A program made the translations under genes and the position numbers. Shown piece by piece: positions 1 through 11,661 of a stretch of 64,000 nt of DNA. The notes under the pieces were generated by a model, which was not told the DNA's origin, made no database searches, and saw nothing but the letters and a program-made list of their open reading frames with translations. How positions within the stretch are numbered: the first letter of the stretch is position 1; the number at the start of each line of letters is the position of its first letter. Origin of the DNA: Helichrysum umbraculigerum (Eukaryota > Streptophyta > Magnoliopsida > Asterales > Asteraceae); NCBI GenBank assembly GCA_949592205.1, contig CATIUR010000006.1:13346001-13410000 (forward strand). Reading direction: 5' to 3'.

Positions 1-224
1 CTAGTTCATGGACGGTTGTAGACATTGATAATGGTAATTACATGGCAATAGGTAATTATCATAAGTTTGGAATTGCACATAAAAGAAATAATATGACTTC
101 GATACCACCTAGGCACCAACGATGGATTGGGATTTTGCAGTTTATGCTATACTCAGCAATAAAGTTTTTTTAATGAAATCATGGCTGACTGTGATTTTAT
201 TACTTTGATGAATATTGTTTACAG
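1..224 (+). other. Intron 3' portion of the carboxylesterase gene
   Basis: There is no coding frame continuous with the exon. The stretch is T-rich towards its 3' end and finishes with a consensus acceptor at 221-224. The ATG at 181 lies in this intron and is not the true start. Confidence 0.7.
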
Positions 225-765
225 ATGTGTTCTTCTTGGGGTGAGTTGTGGTGCAAACATTGCTGATTATGTGGCTCGCAAATTAGTTGAATCTGGTATG
301 CTACTTGACCCAGTTAAGGTGGTGGCCCAAGTTTTGATGTATCCCTTCTTCATTGGAAGCACTCCCACACATTCTGAGATAAAATTATCAAACTCTTATT
401 TCTTTGACAAGTCTATGAGCATACTTGCGTGGAGACTCTTCCTCCCAGAGGATGAATTTAACTTAGACCACCCTGCAGCCAATCCCCTCACTCCAAACAG
501 AGGTGGGCCCCCTCTGAAGCGGATGCCTCCTACGTTGACAGTTATTGCGGAACATGATTGGATGAGGGATCGTGCCATTGCTTACGCCCAAGAGCTAAAA
601 AAGGTGAATGTTGATGCACCAGTTCTGGATTACAAGGACTGTGTTCATGAATTTGCCACACTTGATATGCTTCTTCGGACACCTGAAGCACAAGCATGTG
701 CAGATGACATTGCCATCTGGGTCAAGAAATACATCTCACTTAGAGGTCACGAATTCTCATATTAG
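225..765 (+). CDS. Carboxylesterase, CXE11/CXE16-type, last exon (5' part outside window)
   Basis: This is the C-terminal part of an alpha/beta-hydrolase of the plant carboxylesterase (HSL/GID1-like) family, which hydrolyses ester bonds of small metabolites; the physiological substrate is not evident. The exon opens at a pyrimidine-rich ...TTTACAG acceptor (AG at 223-224), and bases 1-224 read as intron. Visible active-site elements, in order, are the serine elbow GVSCG near the start of the exon, the aspartate in EHDWMRDRA and the histidine in VHEFATLDM, so the whole triad sits in this exon. The protein ends WVKKYISLRGHEFSY before TAG at 763-765. From family memory this ending and the LMYPFFIG and LDHPAANPL blocks match Arabidopsis CXE11/CXE16; I cannot choose between those paralogues. 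No lesion is visible. The N-terminal half, including the oxyanion-hole HGG motif, must lie upstream of the window. Confidence 0.88.
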
Positions 766-1020
766 CAGAACATATTTTTTATACAAAGATGCGCACATCA
801 GCTGGCTATTATCAAACCTCCTAAAGAGATGCAGGGATATATGTATCGAATATAACAGAAAGACCTCCTTTCAGGTTGTGTTCTGTTTTTTGTATGATAC
901 ACGATTATGTTAGTATAGTTGAGTTATGAGATACCCCCTGTTTTGGACATATTTGCTCATTGCCTTGTAACAATATTGTATCATTTGTACTGATGGATTA
1001 TATTAAATGAATCTCTCAGC
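766..1020 (+). other. Probable 3' UTR of the carboxylesterase gene
   Basis: The stretch after the stop is AT-rich and non-coding. It has several loose poly(A)-signal-like stretches, such as attaaatgaa near 1001. The cleavage site cannot be set by eye. Confidence 0.45.
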
Positions 1021-1704
1021 TTGTGTTTACTGTTTATGTTCGACATACTAATGGTAGTCTTCGGAACAGCAATCCTGTTTGTGTAAATCTCTTGGCTTGT
1101 GTTAACGTATTATGGATCGTTGTCTTTTAAGTTTTTAGGGGTTATGTCGATTAGAGTCGTTTTCAGTTTCATGGTCATATATGGCAACCAGCATTCATTG
1201 TTATAGATAGCTGTGCATCGATTGCGTCTCTAGGCTCATATATAACAAGAAACCTATAAGAAGGCCAACCAACTTTTGTGAAAGGTCAATCAACTTATGG
1301 ACACATCTAAAGGGATATCCCACCTTACAATCAATGTGCGGTCTATGTCAAAATTCAGCCGAAATTGACAAAATTAGGCCAACCAACTTTTGTAAAGGCT
1401 AAAGCAATCAAATCATAAACTTGTCAATTTGGATTCAAATGCAATGGAGGTGACTTAAAAGAACATATTAAATGTTTTATTTCAGCAAAAAGTAGCATTT
1501 TCAACATGCGAATCACGAAAACCTCAAGAAGTTGTTTCCATCTCACAACACCAAAATTTAACTTTTGGTGTAAAAAATTCTCCAACCAAGACATCAAAAA
1601 CGAAGCTACTTTTACCAACTTCCAAATGAAAGTAATGAAAATGATGACACTAGTCTTTCACTTATCACAGAAATTGTGACCAAAAAAACCAATCAACTCC
1701 AAAT
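1021..1704. other. Intergenic stretch between two convergent genes
   Basis: No gene is seen. A short phrase (ggccaaccaactttt) recurs at about 1262 and 1379 in slightly different form, which suggests remnant repeat DNA. The right part probably contains the 3' UTR of the minus-strand RING gene. Confidence 0.4.
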
Positions 1705-3353
1705 TCAGCGGCCACGATAGTTTCTAACATTAATTGCTCTAGATGCCATCGCCCTCAGATTCACCGTTGCTGTTGAAACTGAACTTCTTCTATTCTGATG
1801 TGCCACTTGTGGTTGTTGTCCAGACCCTCCAAACGCACCCATGAACTCCTCTCGCTGCAATCTCAAAGCCAAAGCGGCATCCTCATCTTGCTCTGATGGT
1901 GGTCCCACTGCCACCTCACGCCTCCTCCTCCTCCTGCTCTCACTATTCTCTCCGGCTTCTCTACTGTTGAGTAACACAATAGAAGCAGGACGAAAACTCT
2001 GCTGTGGTCTCAAATAATGATGATGATTTTGTTGGTGATTATTACCAACAGTCCTTCGCCTTCTTTCCAAACTTAGGTGCTCTCCTTCAGGACTATTTAA
2101 CGCTTCAACTACACTCCTGTATTGGCTCTTCCTTCTTGCTGGAGGGCTTTGAAGGTCCCGAGCTCCTGTTGCTGTTTTTCTTGCTTCTATTTCTTGCGGA
2201 AACAAGAGTTGTATGGTGTTCCATAGAACTGTATTGATGGTGCATGATCTTCCATTGCTGAAACAAACCAAAGAAAACCATTTTGAACTCTTTAAAGATT
2301 ATAAAAAAAGAAAGTACAAATGAGTGATTTATTTTCATATGATTATAGTGTAATGTAATGGAGTACCTTATAAGCTGCCTGCATTTCGGGCAACGCTTTC
2401 CACATTTATCAGCAGCAGATCTCAGACATTTCTTACAAAAACTACACCATTTCAAAGGCACAAAATTTGAACTGTGAACATATTGGGCATCTCATATTTG
2501 AAAGAAATTACAATAAACAATTAGTACCTGTGCCCACAAGAAGTTGTACTTGGTTCAAAACAAATTTCCAAACAAATCTGTCAAAAGAAGAGACGTTTAC
2601 ACAACTAAGTTAATCACGTAAAAAAGATCCAATTTTTCATAATTTTTTTTTAATTTTTAATTGAATAAAGAAAGAAACCGAATATCACTTACTGCACAAG
2701 AAAGTTCTTCACGAAGTCGATCAATACATGAAATCATAGCATTCCCTGAACTCGATTCATTCGATTTCTCAACCTTTTTACCATTAACATCCTCATCAAT
2801 CTTCTCTTCTTTCTTCTCCTCCAACGTTTCTGCTAATCAATAACTCCCAAATTAGGGTTCCATTTATAATAAATTCAGACCTAAGATAGAAAACATAACA
2901 GAAAAGAAATCAAAAAAAGAAAAGAAAAAGGACCAACCTTTTTTCAAACCTTCATCCTCTCCAAGATCAAAATCAGCCACAAATTTCGAAACAGGACTCT
3001 TTTTCTGATCTCTCCGTTTTCTAAATCGATCATAAAAAACACTACTTTATCTATCATCATTCAAAAAGAAACCAAGAAATAAAACAAATTGATTCAAAGA
3101 AAATTAGGGTTTGGTACCTTCTTGAATAAGTAGGCGGAGTTTTAAACAGCGGATCAGATCGTCTCTTCTGTTTCGAATCACGATCGGGTGTATCTTCAAC
3201 TACTAGCGACGCCATTAACAATGCTTCTTCATCCCAACCAGCCATCGCTGCAACAGATCGAAACCCCGGACTAAACACACTATTAGTATCCCCCTTTTCT
3301 CCATTTTCAATTTGTTTCGGAGAAGTTCGTTTTCGCTCTTCTTCATCCACCAT
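1705..3353 (-). CDS. RING-type (C3HC4) E3 ubiquitin ligase, six exons
   Basis: I assembled six minus-strand exons by their splice sites: 3353-3118, 3020-2938, 2832-2693, 2577-2528, 2441-2367 and 2257-1705. All introns are GT-AG and the phases agree, giving 1137 bp (378 aa). The RING is built from three exons. Exon 3 ends SCA, exon 4 supplies ICLEICFEPSTTSCGH and exon 5 supplies FCKKC...CPKC. Together they fit C-x2-C-x11-C-x-H-x2-C-x2-C-x11-C-x2-C. A basic, low-complexity C-terminus follows, with the block QDEDAALALRLQREEFMGAF. RING proteins of this kind pass ubiquitin from an E2 to a substrate; the substrate here is unknown. An in-frame ATG at 3437 would add 28 residues; I prefer 3353 because the acidic-basic start MVDEEERKRT looks typical. 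The gene is convergent with the carboxylesterase gene. No lesion is seen. Confidence 0.85.
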
Positions 3354-4493
3354 TTTCCGCAAACTTTCGATACACAGGGCGTGTGTGCAAGAGAGAGAAG
3401 GAGCGTTAGACACAGTAGATGTGAGAATGGACGTCAACGGACTGATTTTGAATATGTGTTTAGGCGGATTCTAACGGCTACTTTTTCGAGTTTGTATTGC
3501 GTAATGCGGAAGATTAGGATCTGATACGATGAACCTTCATTTACAACCGTCCGATTAGTTGGGCTCTTATAATGGGTTTGAACAGTATTAGTTGGGCTAA
3601 GGTGGAGCCCATTTGTAAGCGAAGTGGATTTTCTTGATTTCTCTATGAATAATGACTTGCTTAGTTGTTGATTAAAATTCAATACTTATTTGATCGAATA
3701 CTTAGATTTTATATCGGTGTAACTACACGGTCCGTTAATTGTTTAATGAAATTACATATTTGGTTTCGTGTTTCCAATTATAAAGTATGTAAGTTAATAT
3801 GTATATTAAGCATTTATTGGTTTCATGTTAACAACATTTTTTGTATAAATATTTATATATTTAGAGATTCAAAGTTAGAAGATTTTGAATTCAAGTTAAT
3901 TAAAAAATTTAATTTAATTAAGTCTATATTAACTTTTTCACGTAATTCTATTTCACAACCCGTGAATATATTAATAAGTTGTAGATTTTATTTTTAATTT
4001 TGCTAATACTAAAGAAGTTAATTGGCAAATTAAAATTTAACTTAAATGTTGACATCATTAACTGATTTCCTTTATTATATTTAGGATGGAAGGTGTTGAA
4101 TGTAAAGATTATATTTTAAAGGGTAAAAATAGGCATGCTAAAGCTAGAAGAGTAGAAGTTTATATTCATATATGCAATTGTGCGAGTCATTATTTAATAT
4201 GTACAAAAACACATCAATTAATTCTCTTATTTGTTTTGAGTCGATTCGTCTTGGGTTTCAATCAATGATCTCGTCTTTTCATTTCTTTGATTTTGTTCAA
4301 GTATTTAAGAATTAACCGTCCTAGTTCGGATTATACGATTATTGTTTCTGGATTTTTTTTTATAGATTTTAATAGTTGCGTCGCAGTAATATTTGCTACT
4401 AGCTAATGCTTTATTGGTGTAATGTAAGTAATTTATATGTATAAAACTGTTAAAAGAACAAGTGAATAAAGAGAAGTAAAATGCAAGTGAATT
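3354..4493. other. Promoter side of the RING gene and AT-rich intergenic DNA
   Basis: No credible gene is seen. The first ~200 bp upstream of the RING start is less AT-rich and is the likely promoter and 5' UTR. The rest to the transposon edge is strongly AT-rich with only chance ORFs. Confidence 0.4.
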
Positions 4494-4770
4494 GATATGT
4501 ATTGGGTAAATACATTTTGTCGGCCATCTACCCTAGTAGTTTGTCCCGAGGTCGGCAACTTACCCCTTAAAATACAAATGTATACACTAAACTGAATAGT
4601 TTTGTACCGATACCGGCTATTTGGTAACCGGTTACCGGAAGTACCGGTCAAAATAAATACGTGGACATTTTGAATTAAATAAATTACTAAGTGGAAATAT
4701 TTTGAACACGTGGAACAAGTAACCCACTTACCTTCATTTGTTTAATATATATTAATTAACTTTAGTAAAA

Positions 4771-4772
<2 letters not shown>

Positions 4773-4814
<42 letters not shown>
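4773..4814. repeat. (AAT)n microsatellite
   Basis: About 14 perfect AAT/ATA units lie inside the Mutator-like element and are likely to vary in length between individuals. Confidence 0.95.
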
Positions 4815-4816
<2 letters not shown>

Positions 4817-6482
4817 CATCGTGAAGCAGTAACATGAATATCATCTATCATCTTCATCGAGTCTCAACAAAAACAATAGCACCAACATGAATTGTCAATA
4901 TCATTAACAACTACAAAAATTGTGAAAATCCAACTTTTTAAATATCATCAAACCCAATTAGATTACAATTTTATTAAATCATCGCCATCATCATCAAACC
5001 CTAGTATTTCACTTGAATTGATATTTCTTTCTACAAACTGAAATCTAACACAAAATCAGTGAAGCAAAATCAAATTTCTGCATGTAGTTTCCAATCGGGA
5101 TAAAATGCCAAGTCCGGACGTAGTAGGTTGAAGATAACTGGAATAGTGACAGATCCGCCCGACCACCGGAAGCTACAGATCGTCGCCGCCGCCGCAACCA
5201 CCGCCTGAAAATGCTCACGTAGTAGTTAGTACGTTTTCGTGTGTGAGAAAATGTTGAGTATTTAAAATCACAAATCGACGATAGCGATGTAAATAGTACG
5301 TTTTCATGTAAGATATTTAGAAGAAAGAAATAAAGAAAAAGTAAAAATAAAATAATATAAAAATTAAAGTGATCAATTTCAGATGATATTATTTACATTT
5401 TAAATCATTTAGTTAGATAAGAAAATATTTAGGTAAGGGATTTTAAATAAAAAATTATCAAGTAATTTTGATGACGTGGATTACATGTGTCAAAACACGT
5501 GGCAAAAAGTGCACACATGACATCCAACGTGACTGCTTAGTCATCATTTTGCGAAGTTAAGAGGTAAAAATCAAGTTTGTCAAGATCTTAGCACATAATA
5601 GCAGGTTAGATAGCATACATTGGTATTTTAAGGGGTATGTTGCTGACCTCGGAACAAACTACTAGGTGTCACACCCCCTGATTCGGGCTGCGGAAGCGAA
5701 TCGGGTCGGGGCTTGACTAATCAATAATCAAAGCACAAGATATATAGTAAACGACTCTAAATGAGACGTTTTAGAAAATACATTGCAATACAGTACATTA
5801 CATAAGTTTTCAAAAGTAATAAGTCATAAAGATACATCATTAGTGAGTTCGCAAACTGATTCTAAAGATTTTAAATACATAATCCTAGTACAAAAGATAA
5901 TGCCAGTAAAATCTTCATAAGTGTGTATGCATGCGACTCGTACTAGCTTAGCATATAAGTAGATCCTGCTGGGCCATCCTACTGCTGCTGCGCACCTGAG
6001 AATGCATCACTAAAAGGTCAACCAAAAGGTTGGTGAATCTCAAAGGTTTATAGTAAGTACAGTTTTGAACACATCAATTGTAAAAGTAAGTAATAGTTGC
6101 ACGTATGCAATAATTTCGATATACATTGCCATGAGCACCATAGTTGAAGCTTAACAGTAAGTAAGTAATTGCCCTCGTGAATGCTAATCCAAAAACATTC
6201 ATATGTAACGAGTAGAAAACACCTGTTTATACGAGTACGGTTCGTGGTGGCGCTACCACCCCAGGTGGGGATTGTCAGTCCCATATGGATCCATATACTA
6301 AAACTCGCGCTTAAGTCCATAACTAACAACTATGATTAAAGGGACTTCATTGGATTAAGTAAAACCCATGCAATCGATATACCACTAAATCAGTAAGTAA
6401 ATCAAGTAAGTAAGAATTTGTGTTCGAGTAAAACAAGTAATGCATCTCCCCCAAAACAGTAAAACAGTAAAAAGGGGCCGTG

Positions 6483-6498
6483 AGACTCACCTGAGTCT
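6483..6498 (-). promoter_or_regulatory. Conserved LTR palindrome AGACTCACCTGAGTCT with a consensus 5' splice site
   Basis: The 16-bp perfect palindrome reads CAG|GTGAGT in the element's sense (minus) direction, a textbook plant splice donor. It recurs at 15005-15020 in the partner LTR and at 36234-36249 and 52037-52052 in both LTRs of the other, diverged Ty3 element. Conservation across families suggests a function, either splicing of the leader RNA or a protein-binding site. Confidence 0.5.
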
Positions 6499-6808
6499 GA
6501 ATGTGACTGTGATGTGAGAGCTAGCAAATAGTAGCAAATCGTTGCCCAAATAAAGTTAACCTATACCAAATAAGTGTATTAACATAAGTACTTGACTGTT
6601 GGTCAAACTATGTTAACTATTTAATTGTTTTAGAAGAAATTTGTTGGTTTCTTATATGGTACGAATCGCTGGTGACGACATTTAGAAGTTTGCTTGAATA
6701 CATGTATATTACTATTATGATCTTTGCATTTGAAATAATACTAAACCTTTTAATCGTTTGTGGATACCTTTATCCAAAAATATAACCGTATAAATAATTA
6801 ATGTCAAC

Positions 6809-6818
<10 letters not shown>

Positions 6819-6848
<30 letters not shown>
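6819..6848. repeat. (TA)n run, left flank of the inverted-repeat element
   Basis: This is an uninterrupted TA dinucleotide tract. A second, longer tract (9805-9853) flanks the other side. Together they are the likely target of the insertion. Confidence 0.9.
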
Positions 6849-6850
<2 letters not shown>

Positions 6851-9801
6851 ATTGGGATCAAGGGAGAAGGGTTTTTAGATGGAGAAGGTGGAGAAGCAAT
6901 CTAGGCCATTAGATGATTGATTCAATGGTTTAGATTAGTCAATGGATTTGCTGAGTAAAATTAGGCAACAGGGGCAATTTTGTCTATTACTTAGGTTCAC
7001 TTAAAAAAGGAAATTAAATCACATTTACTATTGAAAATTAAAACTGATCGTGTAGCATGGAGAACATAACCGATTCAAACTCCTTCTCTTCCACACCCAT
7101 CGTTGATCCAGTAAACATTAAACCCTAATTGTGATTTCGCAAGAGATACTATGAAACTACGCAACACGATTATTCCGATTTTTTTGATTTGGCATTTGAA
7201 ACGACTGAATCAATCCTTGATTCGAGGCCATTCAGGTTTTGATCATTAGGGAAAATGGCTACGACAAAAAAACAGAAACAATCGACCATGAAAGGTAAAA
7301 TTTATCATGTATCTAGTTTGGTTTATGTGTTTTGATGTTTTTTCTGGAAGGGTGATTCGAAATTTAGGTTTTATGTTTTCTAAAAAGTGGGTGGAGACCA
7401 ATGGTTTGCGAGTAATTGGTGGTTTGTTGCAGGGGTTTTTGCGAGTCTTGGTGAATCATTAGTGTATTTTTTTTCTAGTATGGTAATGGTGGTGCGATTG
7501 CATTTTTTGTGTTGATTGGTTATGGATTAGTTAGGTAAATTTGGGGGTTGCAAAAAATTATTCTGATTCAATGTTTTAGTTTGTAATTGTGTAGAGAATT
7601 GATAAAAATGGCGAAAGTAGGTTGTACCGGACAGGTGTGTATTATGTGGTTGCTTGACTATTATGAATCCAAGATGCCTAACGAATGAATCAATGTGTTA
7701 CTCTACTTAAGAAAAAATGTGAAAATCACTGAGTTAGTATGTTGCATCACTGAATCAATGTGCTATGGCTATATTGTCATGGTATGGTAATGCCTACGTG
7801 ATGTTTAGGTATGGTTGCGGCATGATAGTGTAATTATGTTGAACCATAGTTGTCAAAGCTAGGGAGTTTGGTGTTGTCATCGACTAATGAAGCTATTCTA
7901 TAATACGTGGATCAATTAATTAATTCGCTGACTCCCAAATTTAATGGAATGTGATTGAATGTTTAATTAGATTTTATAAAAATTTTGGTTGTATGATTTC
8001 TGGAAGCATAAACTTTGTCACAAGAATCTTAGTTATTTGAAATTTGAGTTGTAAATAAAAGGTGTCTATTGTGCGTTTTAATTAGGTAGCCGCGTAAAAG
8101 ATGCCAAAAAGTGACTGAATCAATGTGTTAATTTACTAATCAGATTGTGAAAATCACTGAGTCAGTATGTTGAATTACTGAATCATTGTGATGTGGCTGT
8201 TTGGAATTTTTTTTTTTTTTTTGGTAATTATTACGTACACTATAGCTAATGATGCAGCGTGCTTTTTTAAAGGATGAATCATATTATAACCATGGCTGAA
8301 TCATACTATATGAATCGATTTATGATGAAACGGAAGCATATTTCCCAAAGCTACCGAGTTTGTTGGTGTAATTAACTCTTAAATGTTTTGTGTGGCTTCT
8401 TCTTATGCTTGATTTATTGTTTATATGTTTCAGGCAGGGACAAAATGAATGCTTGTGCATCAGATGATGAACCAAGTACTTCAACGTGGTCCGTGATTCA
8501 GGTGGACTTACCTGTTGAAATGACGTATACACAGGTTGTTGAAAATGATGAGTACGCAAGCATGCTAGAAAGATCACTGAATCGTGTTAGAAACAAGCAT
8601 GTAGGTGAAGATGGTAAATCTACTATGGTTTCAGATAATATAATGCTTAGTTCAGATCGAACCAACCGAACACCGAACCAAGTAACAAATGAGAGGGTAC
8701 AAGAGTGTATTTCTGAACTACAAAAAAAACGGGTCAATGTTACTCGTCAAGAGCAACCTTTGTCGATGGAAAAAAAGACACCGATGCGAAGTAATGAGAA
8801 AGAAGAAGTTGCTGTTGACGTCGATCCTATTTCTGTTGTCTATCCCCGAGGTCTGAATGAAATTCATGCGGAAAAGCTGAAAGGGAAAAGACACACAAAA
8901 GTGTTTGATGTGAGGAGATCGCCGTTCTGTAATGACAATGTTAAAACAACTGCGCGACTAACATTGGAAGAGAAATGGGTGTCTAGTTGGTTTGTTCTTT
9001 GGTGAATTGTAGCAATTGATATTACGTCCCCTAGGTTGCCCAATCATATGGAAAATCTAGGTATACATTATATGTGTAGAATGGTGATCATAGTAATAGT
9101 ATATGTTAGCGAACTAAAGAATAGGTTAGTCTTAATGTGTAATTAATGGAATCCCAATTGTTTTTCTGATAAGGCGTTGATGTTTCTTTGTTGAATCATA
9201 TACATTGATAGTCATATACGTTGATGTTTCTTTGTTGAATCATATACATTGATAACAGCTGAATCACACTTGCTAAAATCCGAATCATAGTTTCCGAAAA
9301 CTTGAATGATTGTGTTGAACGATACATGTCTACATGTTCTACATGTTCCATCACTTGATCGCCATTCGCCATTTCAATTAACCGTAACTCAACTACTAAT
9401 ACAATGACTTATGGATTGCTCCCAAGTTTCGTCACAAGTCCTTGTTCAATATAACTCACTTTGAAATCGACAATGAGTACAAAAAAATTGCCAGGGATCG
9501 CTTGAGAGATTGTTGATTGTATGAAAATGTGCACCGAAAATGAGTACAAAAAAATTGAGAATTCGTTTATCAATAAGTAAGAAAGAATAGAAAATCGTTT
9601 TGTTGATAGTTTCCTAATTTGATGGAGCCTCATACGTGCAAATTAAAAACCACCCACAATTAATGCATTTAATTTACAAGATATTAAATAAAAGAACAAA
9701 ATTACAAAGGACTAATATACCCTTTGACCTAAAACTAGGATGAATGGTCAGGATTGTTTCTCCCTCTTCTCCATAAAAAATTTCTTCTTTTTAGATCCCC
9801 T

Positions 9802-9804
<3 letters not shown>
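6849..9804. mobile_element. Inverted-repeat DNA element inserted in the left LTR at a TA repeat
   Basis: The left end is GGATTGGGATCAAGGGAG; the reverse complement of the right end starts GTAAGGGGATCTAAAAAG. Both continue with related stretches (atggagaag...ggagaa.caatc...ccatt) for ~70 bp, giving diverged terminal inverted repeats. The element sits between long TA runs (about 6819-6848 and 9805-9853), so the TSD cannot be read. The partner LTR lacks the whole segment. The interior has a two-exon gene and scattered repeats of phrases such as cactgaatcaatgtg. The superfamily is undetermined; a Mutator-like or gene-capturing element is possible. Confidence 0.6.
7255..9005 (+). CDS. Two-exon gene of unknown function inside the inverted-repeat element
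   Basis: Exon 1 (7255-7294) encodes MATTKKQKQSTMK and ends at AAAG|GTAAAA. Exon 2 (8434-9005) begins after TTTCAG in matching phase and stops at TGA 9003-9005. The product is 203 aa, hydrophilic, with no membrane segment and no metal-binding cluster. Near the C-terminus the block VFDVRRSPFCNDN followed by LEEKW loosely recalls the linker found before Ulp1-protease regions of plant transposon proteins; this resemblance is weak. The intron (about 1.1 kb) contains repeats of the phrase actgaatcaatgtg. It could be a captured host-gene fragment or a truncated transposon accessory protein. The intact frame and consensus splice sites argue for a real transcript, but I do not recognise the function. 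Confidence 0.5.

Positions 9805-9853
<49 letters not shown>
9805..9853. repeat. (TA)n run, right flank of the inverted-repeat element
   Basis: A continuous TA tract is followed by tgtaggtttattatt, where homology with the partner LTR resumes. Confidence 0.9.
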
Positions 9854-9856
<3 letters not shown>

Positions 9857-10149
9857 GGTTTATTATTAGTCAAGTTATATATATGTACACTTATATATAT
9901 CTATGATAGTCGTCTTTTTTATCGTTTATATAAATATAAATGTATGTATATTTATTTTGTACGTTGTTGTCGTGCGCATTTTTATTTCGTTTAAAAAGAA
10001 TTTTTATATTTTATAAAAGTTGACATAATTATTTATTTATTTTTACTCAAATTTTTATGATATGCTATTTATCATTATATTTATTTATTTATTTATTTAT
10101 GTGTGTTAGGGTAATTATTTAAATAAAAGGACAATAGGAAAAAAAAAAT

Positions 10150-10228
10150 CATAGGTCCAAGACTCGAACTTGCGACCTGTTGGTGCTGCTTCTACTAAAG
10201 ACTTTAACCACTAGGCTGCTAGCCCATT
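10150..10228 (-). repeat. tRNA-like Pol III module 1 in the left LTR
   Basis: On the minus strand it reads agcCTAGTGG (A-box-like) and, ~45 bp later, AGTTCGAGTCT (B-box-like), with tRNA-like spacing and a following T-rich stretch. The same module is at 15627-15701 in the partner LTR. It most likely derives from a SINE head or tRNA absorbed by the LTR; it does not fold into an obvious full cloverleaf by eye. Confidence 0.5.
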
Positions 10229-10331
10229 TTTGTTATAATATGGCAAGTATGTGTATTTAAATGTTAGTGAATGGATAAGATAAATGGGTTTTAAAGGCCA
10301 ACAAAATTAAAAAAAAAAAAAAAAAAGAGTA

Positions 10332-10405
10332 AACTCAGGTCACAGGTATCGAACATGTGACCTTTCGCTCAACACCAACCATCCTTACCAGTCGACCATC
10401 GCTTA
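10332..10405 (-). repeat. tRNA-like Pol III module 2 in the left LTR
   Basis: On the minus strand it contains TGGTCGACTGGTAAGG (A-box-like) and TGTTCGATACC (10 of 11 B-box positions). It lies ~100 bp from module 1 in the same orientation, and its counterpart is at 15803-15876. A short inverted repeat (ggtcaca...tgtgacc) brackets the B box like a T-arm stem. Confidence 0.5.
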
Positions 10406-11650
10406 CATTTGTTAATCATTTACCAAACCTTATTTATATGGTGTTAGTGAGTAAGCAAAATGCTTGTGTTTTATGCCATGCTTACCATCAACGTACAGAG
10501 GGTGTAACCGATTTAACCGAAATCCATTTTAAGCTCAAATTTCGTACAGATTCTTGCTATGGTTCGAGTTTTAATCATTTACCTATTTTGTGTTCTTGGG
10601 TTTCATTTATTAAAATTCCATTTTCAAGAACAATATAAATCAATCATCAAATTTATAAGTTATATACATAGACTATGTTAGATTAATACCATATATAATG
10701 AAATTTAAGTAAAAGTTTAAAGGTTAGAAAGTTTCCTTACTTTGATTATAATGATGATGATTTCGGTGGATGATGATGATGGAGATACAATGATGATGAT
10801 GATTAAGCTTTGAAGATGATTATGGTATAGAGATGATGAGATGAAGATGTTTTTGGAGATGGTGATATTGAAGATGGTGGAGGTGGAGGTGAAGGAGAAA
10901 GAACACAGCCTCTGCTGCTGCTGCTTCTCCCTTCTGCTTCCTTCTTTCGATTGCAAACAGAAGCCACAAATAATTGATGTGTATTGGGTTGGTGAGTCTC
11001 ACAATGGAGGGAAATATAGTATAAAAATGAACGGGAGTGGGAGTATACAGGGTTATGTCCCAAAATTATTGAAGTTAGGTGATGGATTTTAGTCCGTTAG
11101 TTCGGGTACGGGTATAATTTGTGCAATATAAAATATAATATTTTATATTTTTATTTTGTAGATGCTCTCCTGGTTCGTTATTTAAATTTAGAATAATGAG
11201 ATTTTCATTATTTTAGACTGTTGTACAAATTAAAACGTTTTACTGCGCATATCCAATTGGGTGCCAAATTTCAGTTAGATTATGATTTCATATTTTGAGG
11301 TATTGTTCCAAATACTTTCAAACGTAATAGAAAAATAGAATTTTTATGATTTGTGATCTCTGGGTATGTTTTACAATTGTTTCTGTTCGTTTTGTAATAC
11401 GTTTTATATAAAACGTATATCTAAGTCGTTTTATCTATATGTTATAATTGTAAAAATACTCGTAATTAATAATTTCATTATTAATTATTTGTCGGATTCA
11501 TTTATATGCGATTCTCCAATAACCGTTCCATGTTATATATATATTTATATATATAATACTTTTAGACTTTGGGTATTGAGTGTATAAAATACATGAATTA
11601 AAAGTTTAAATTCAGAGCGAATTTTGGGTCATTTTTGACCGGGTGTCACA

Positions 11651-11661
11651 TTCTCCCCTTG
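11651..11661 (-). other. Polypurine tract of the gag-only Ty3 element
   Basis: On the minus strand CAAGGGGAGAA directly abuts the 3' LTR start. This is the expected primer site for plus-strand DNA synthesis. Confidence 0.8.

Larger units (their letters stand above)
5667..11650 (-). repeat. 3' LTR of the gag-only Ty3 element, with a 3 kb insertion
   Basis: The plus strand begins TGTCACACCCCCTGATTC and ends GACCGGGTGTCACA. It is 5984 bp, of which about 3 kb (6849-9804 plus flanking TA repeats) is a separate insertion missing from the other LTR. It contains two tRNA-like modules and a palindrome shared with the second Ty3 family. Confidence 0.9.

Noticed and set aside
10150..10228. Functional tRNA gene
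   Set aside because: A- and B-box-like sequences are present but no full cloverleaf or anticodon arm is convincing, and the copy lies in an LTR.
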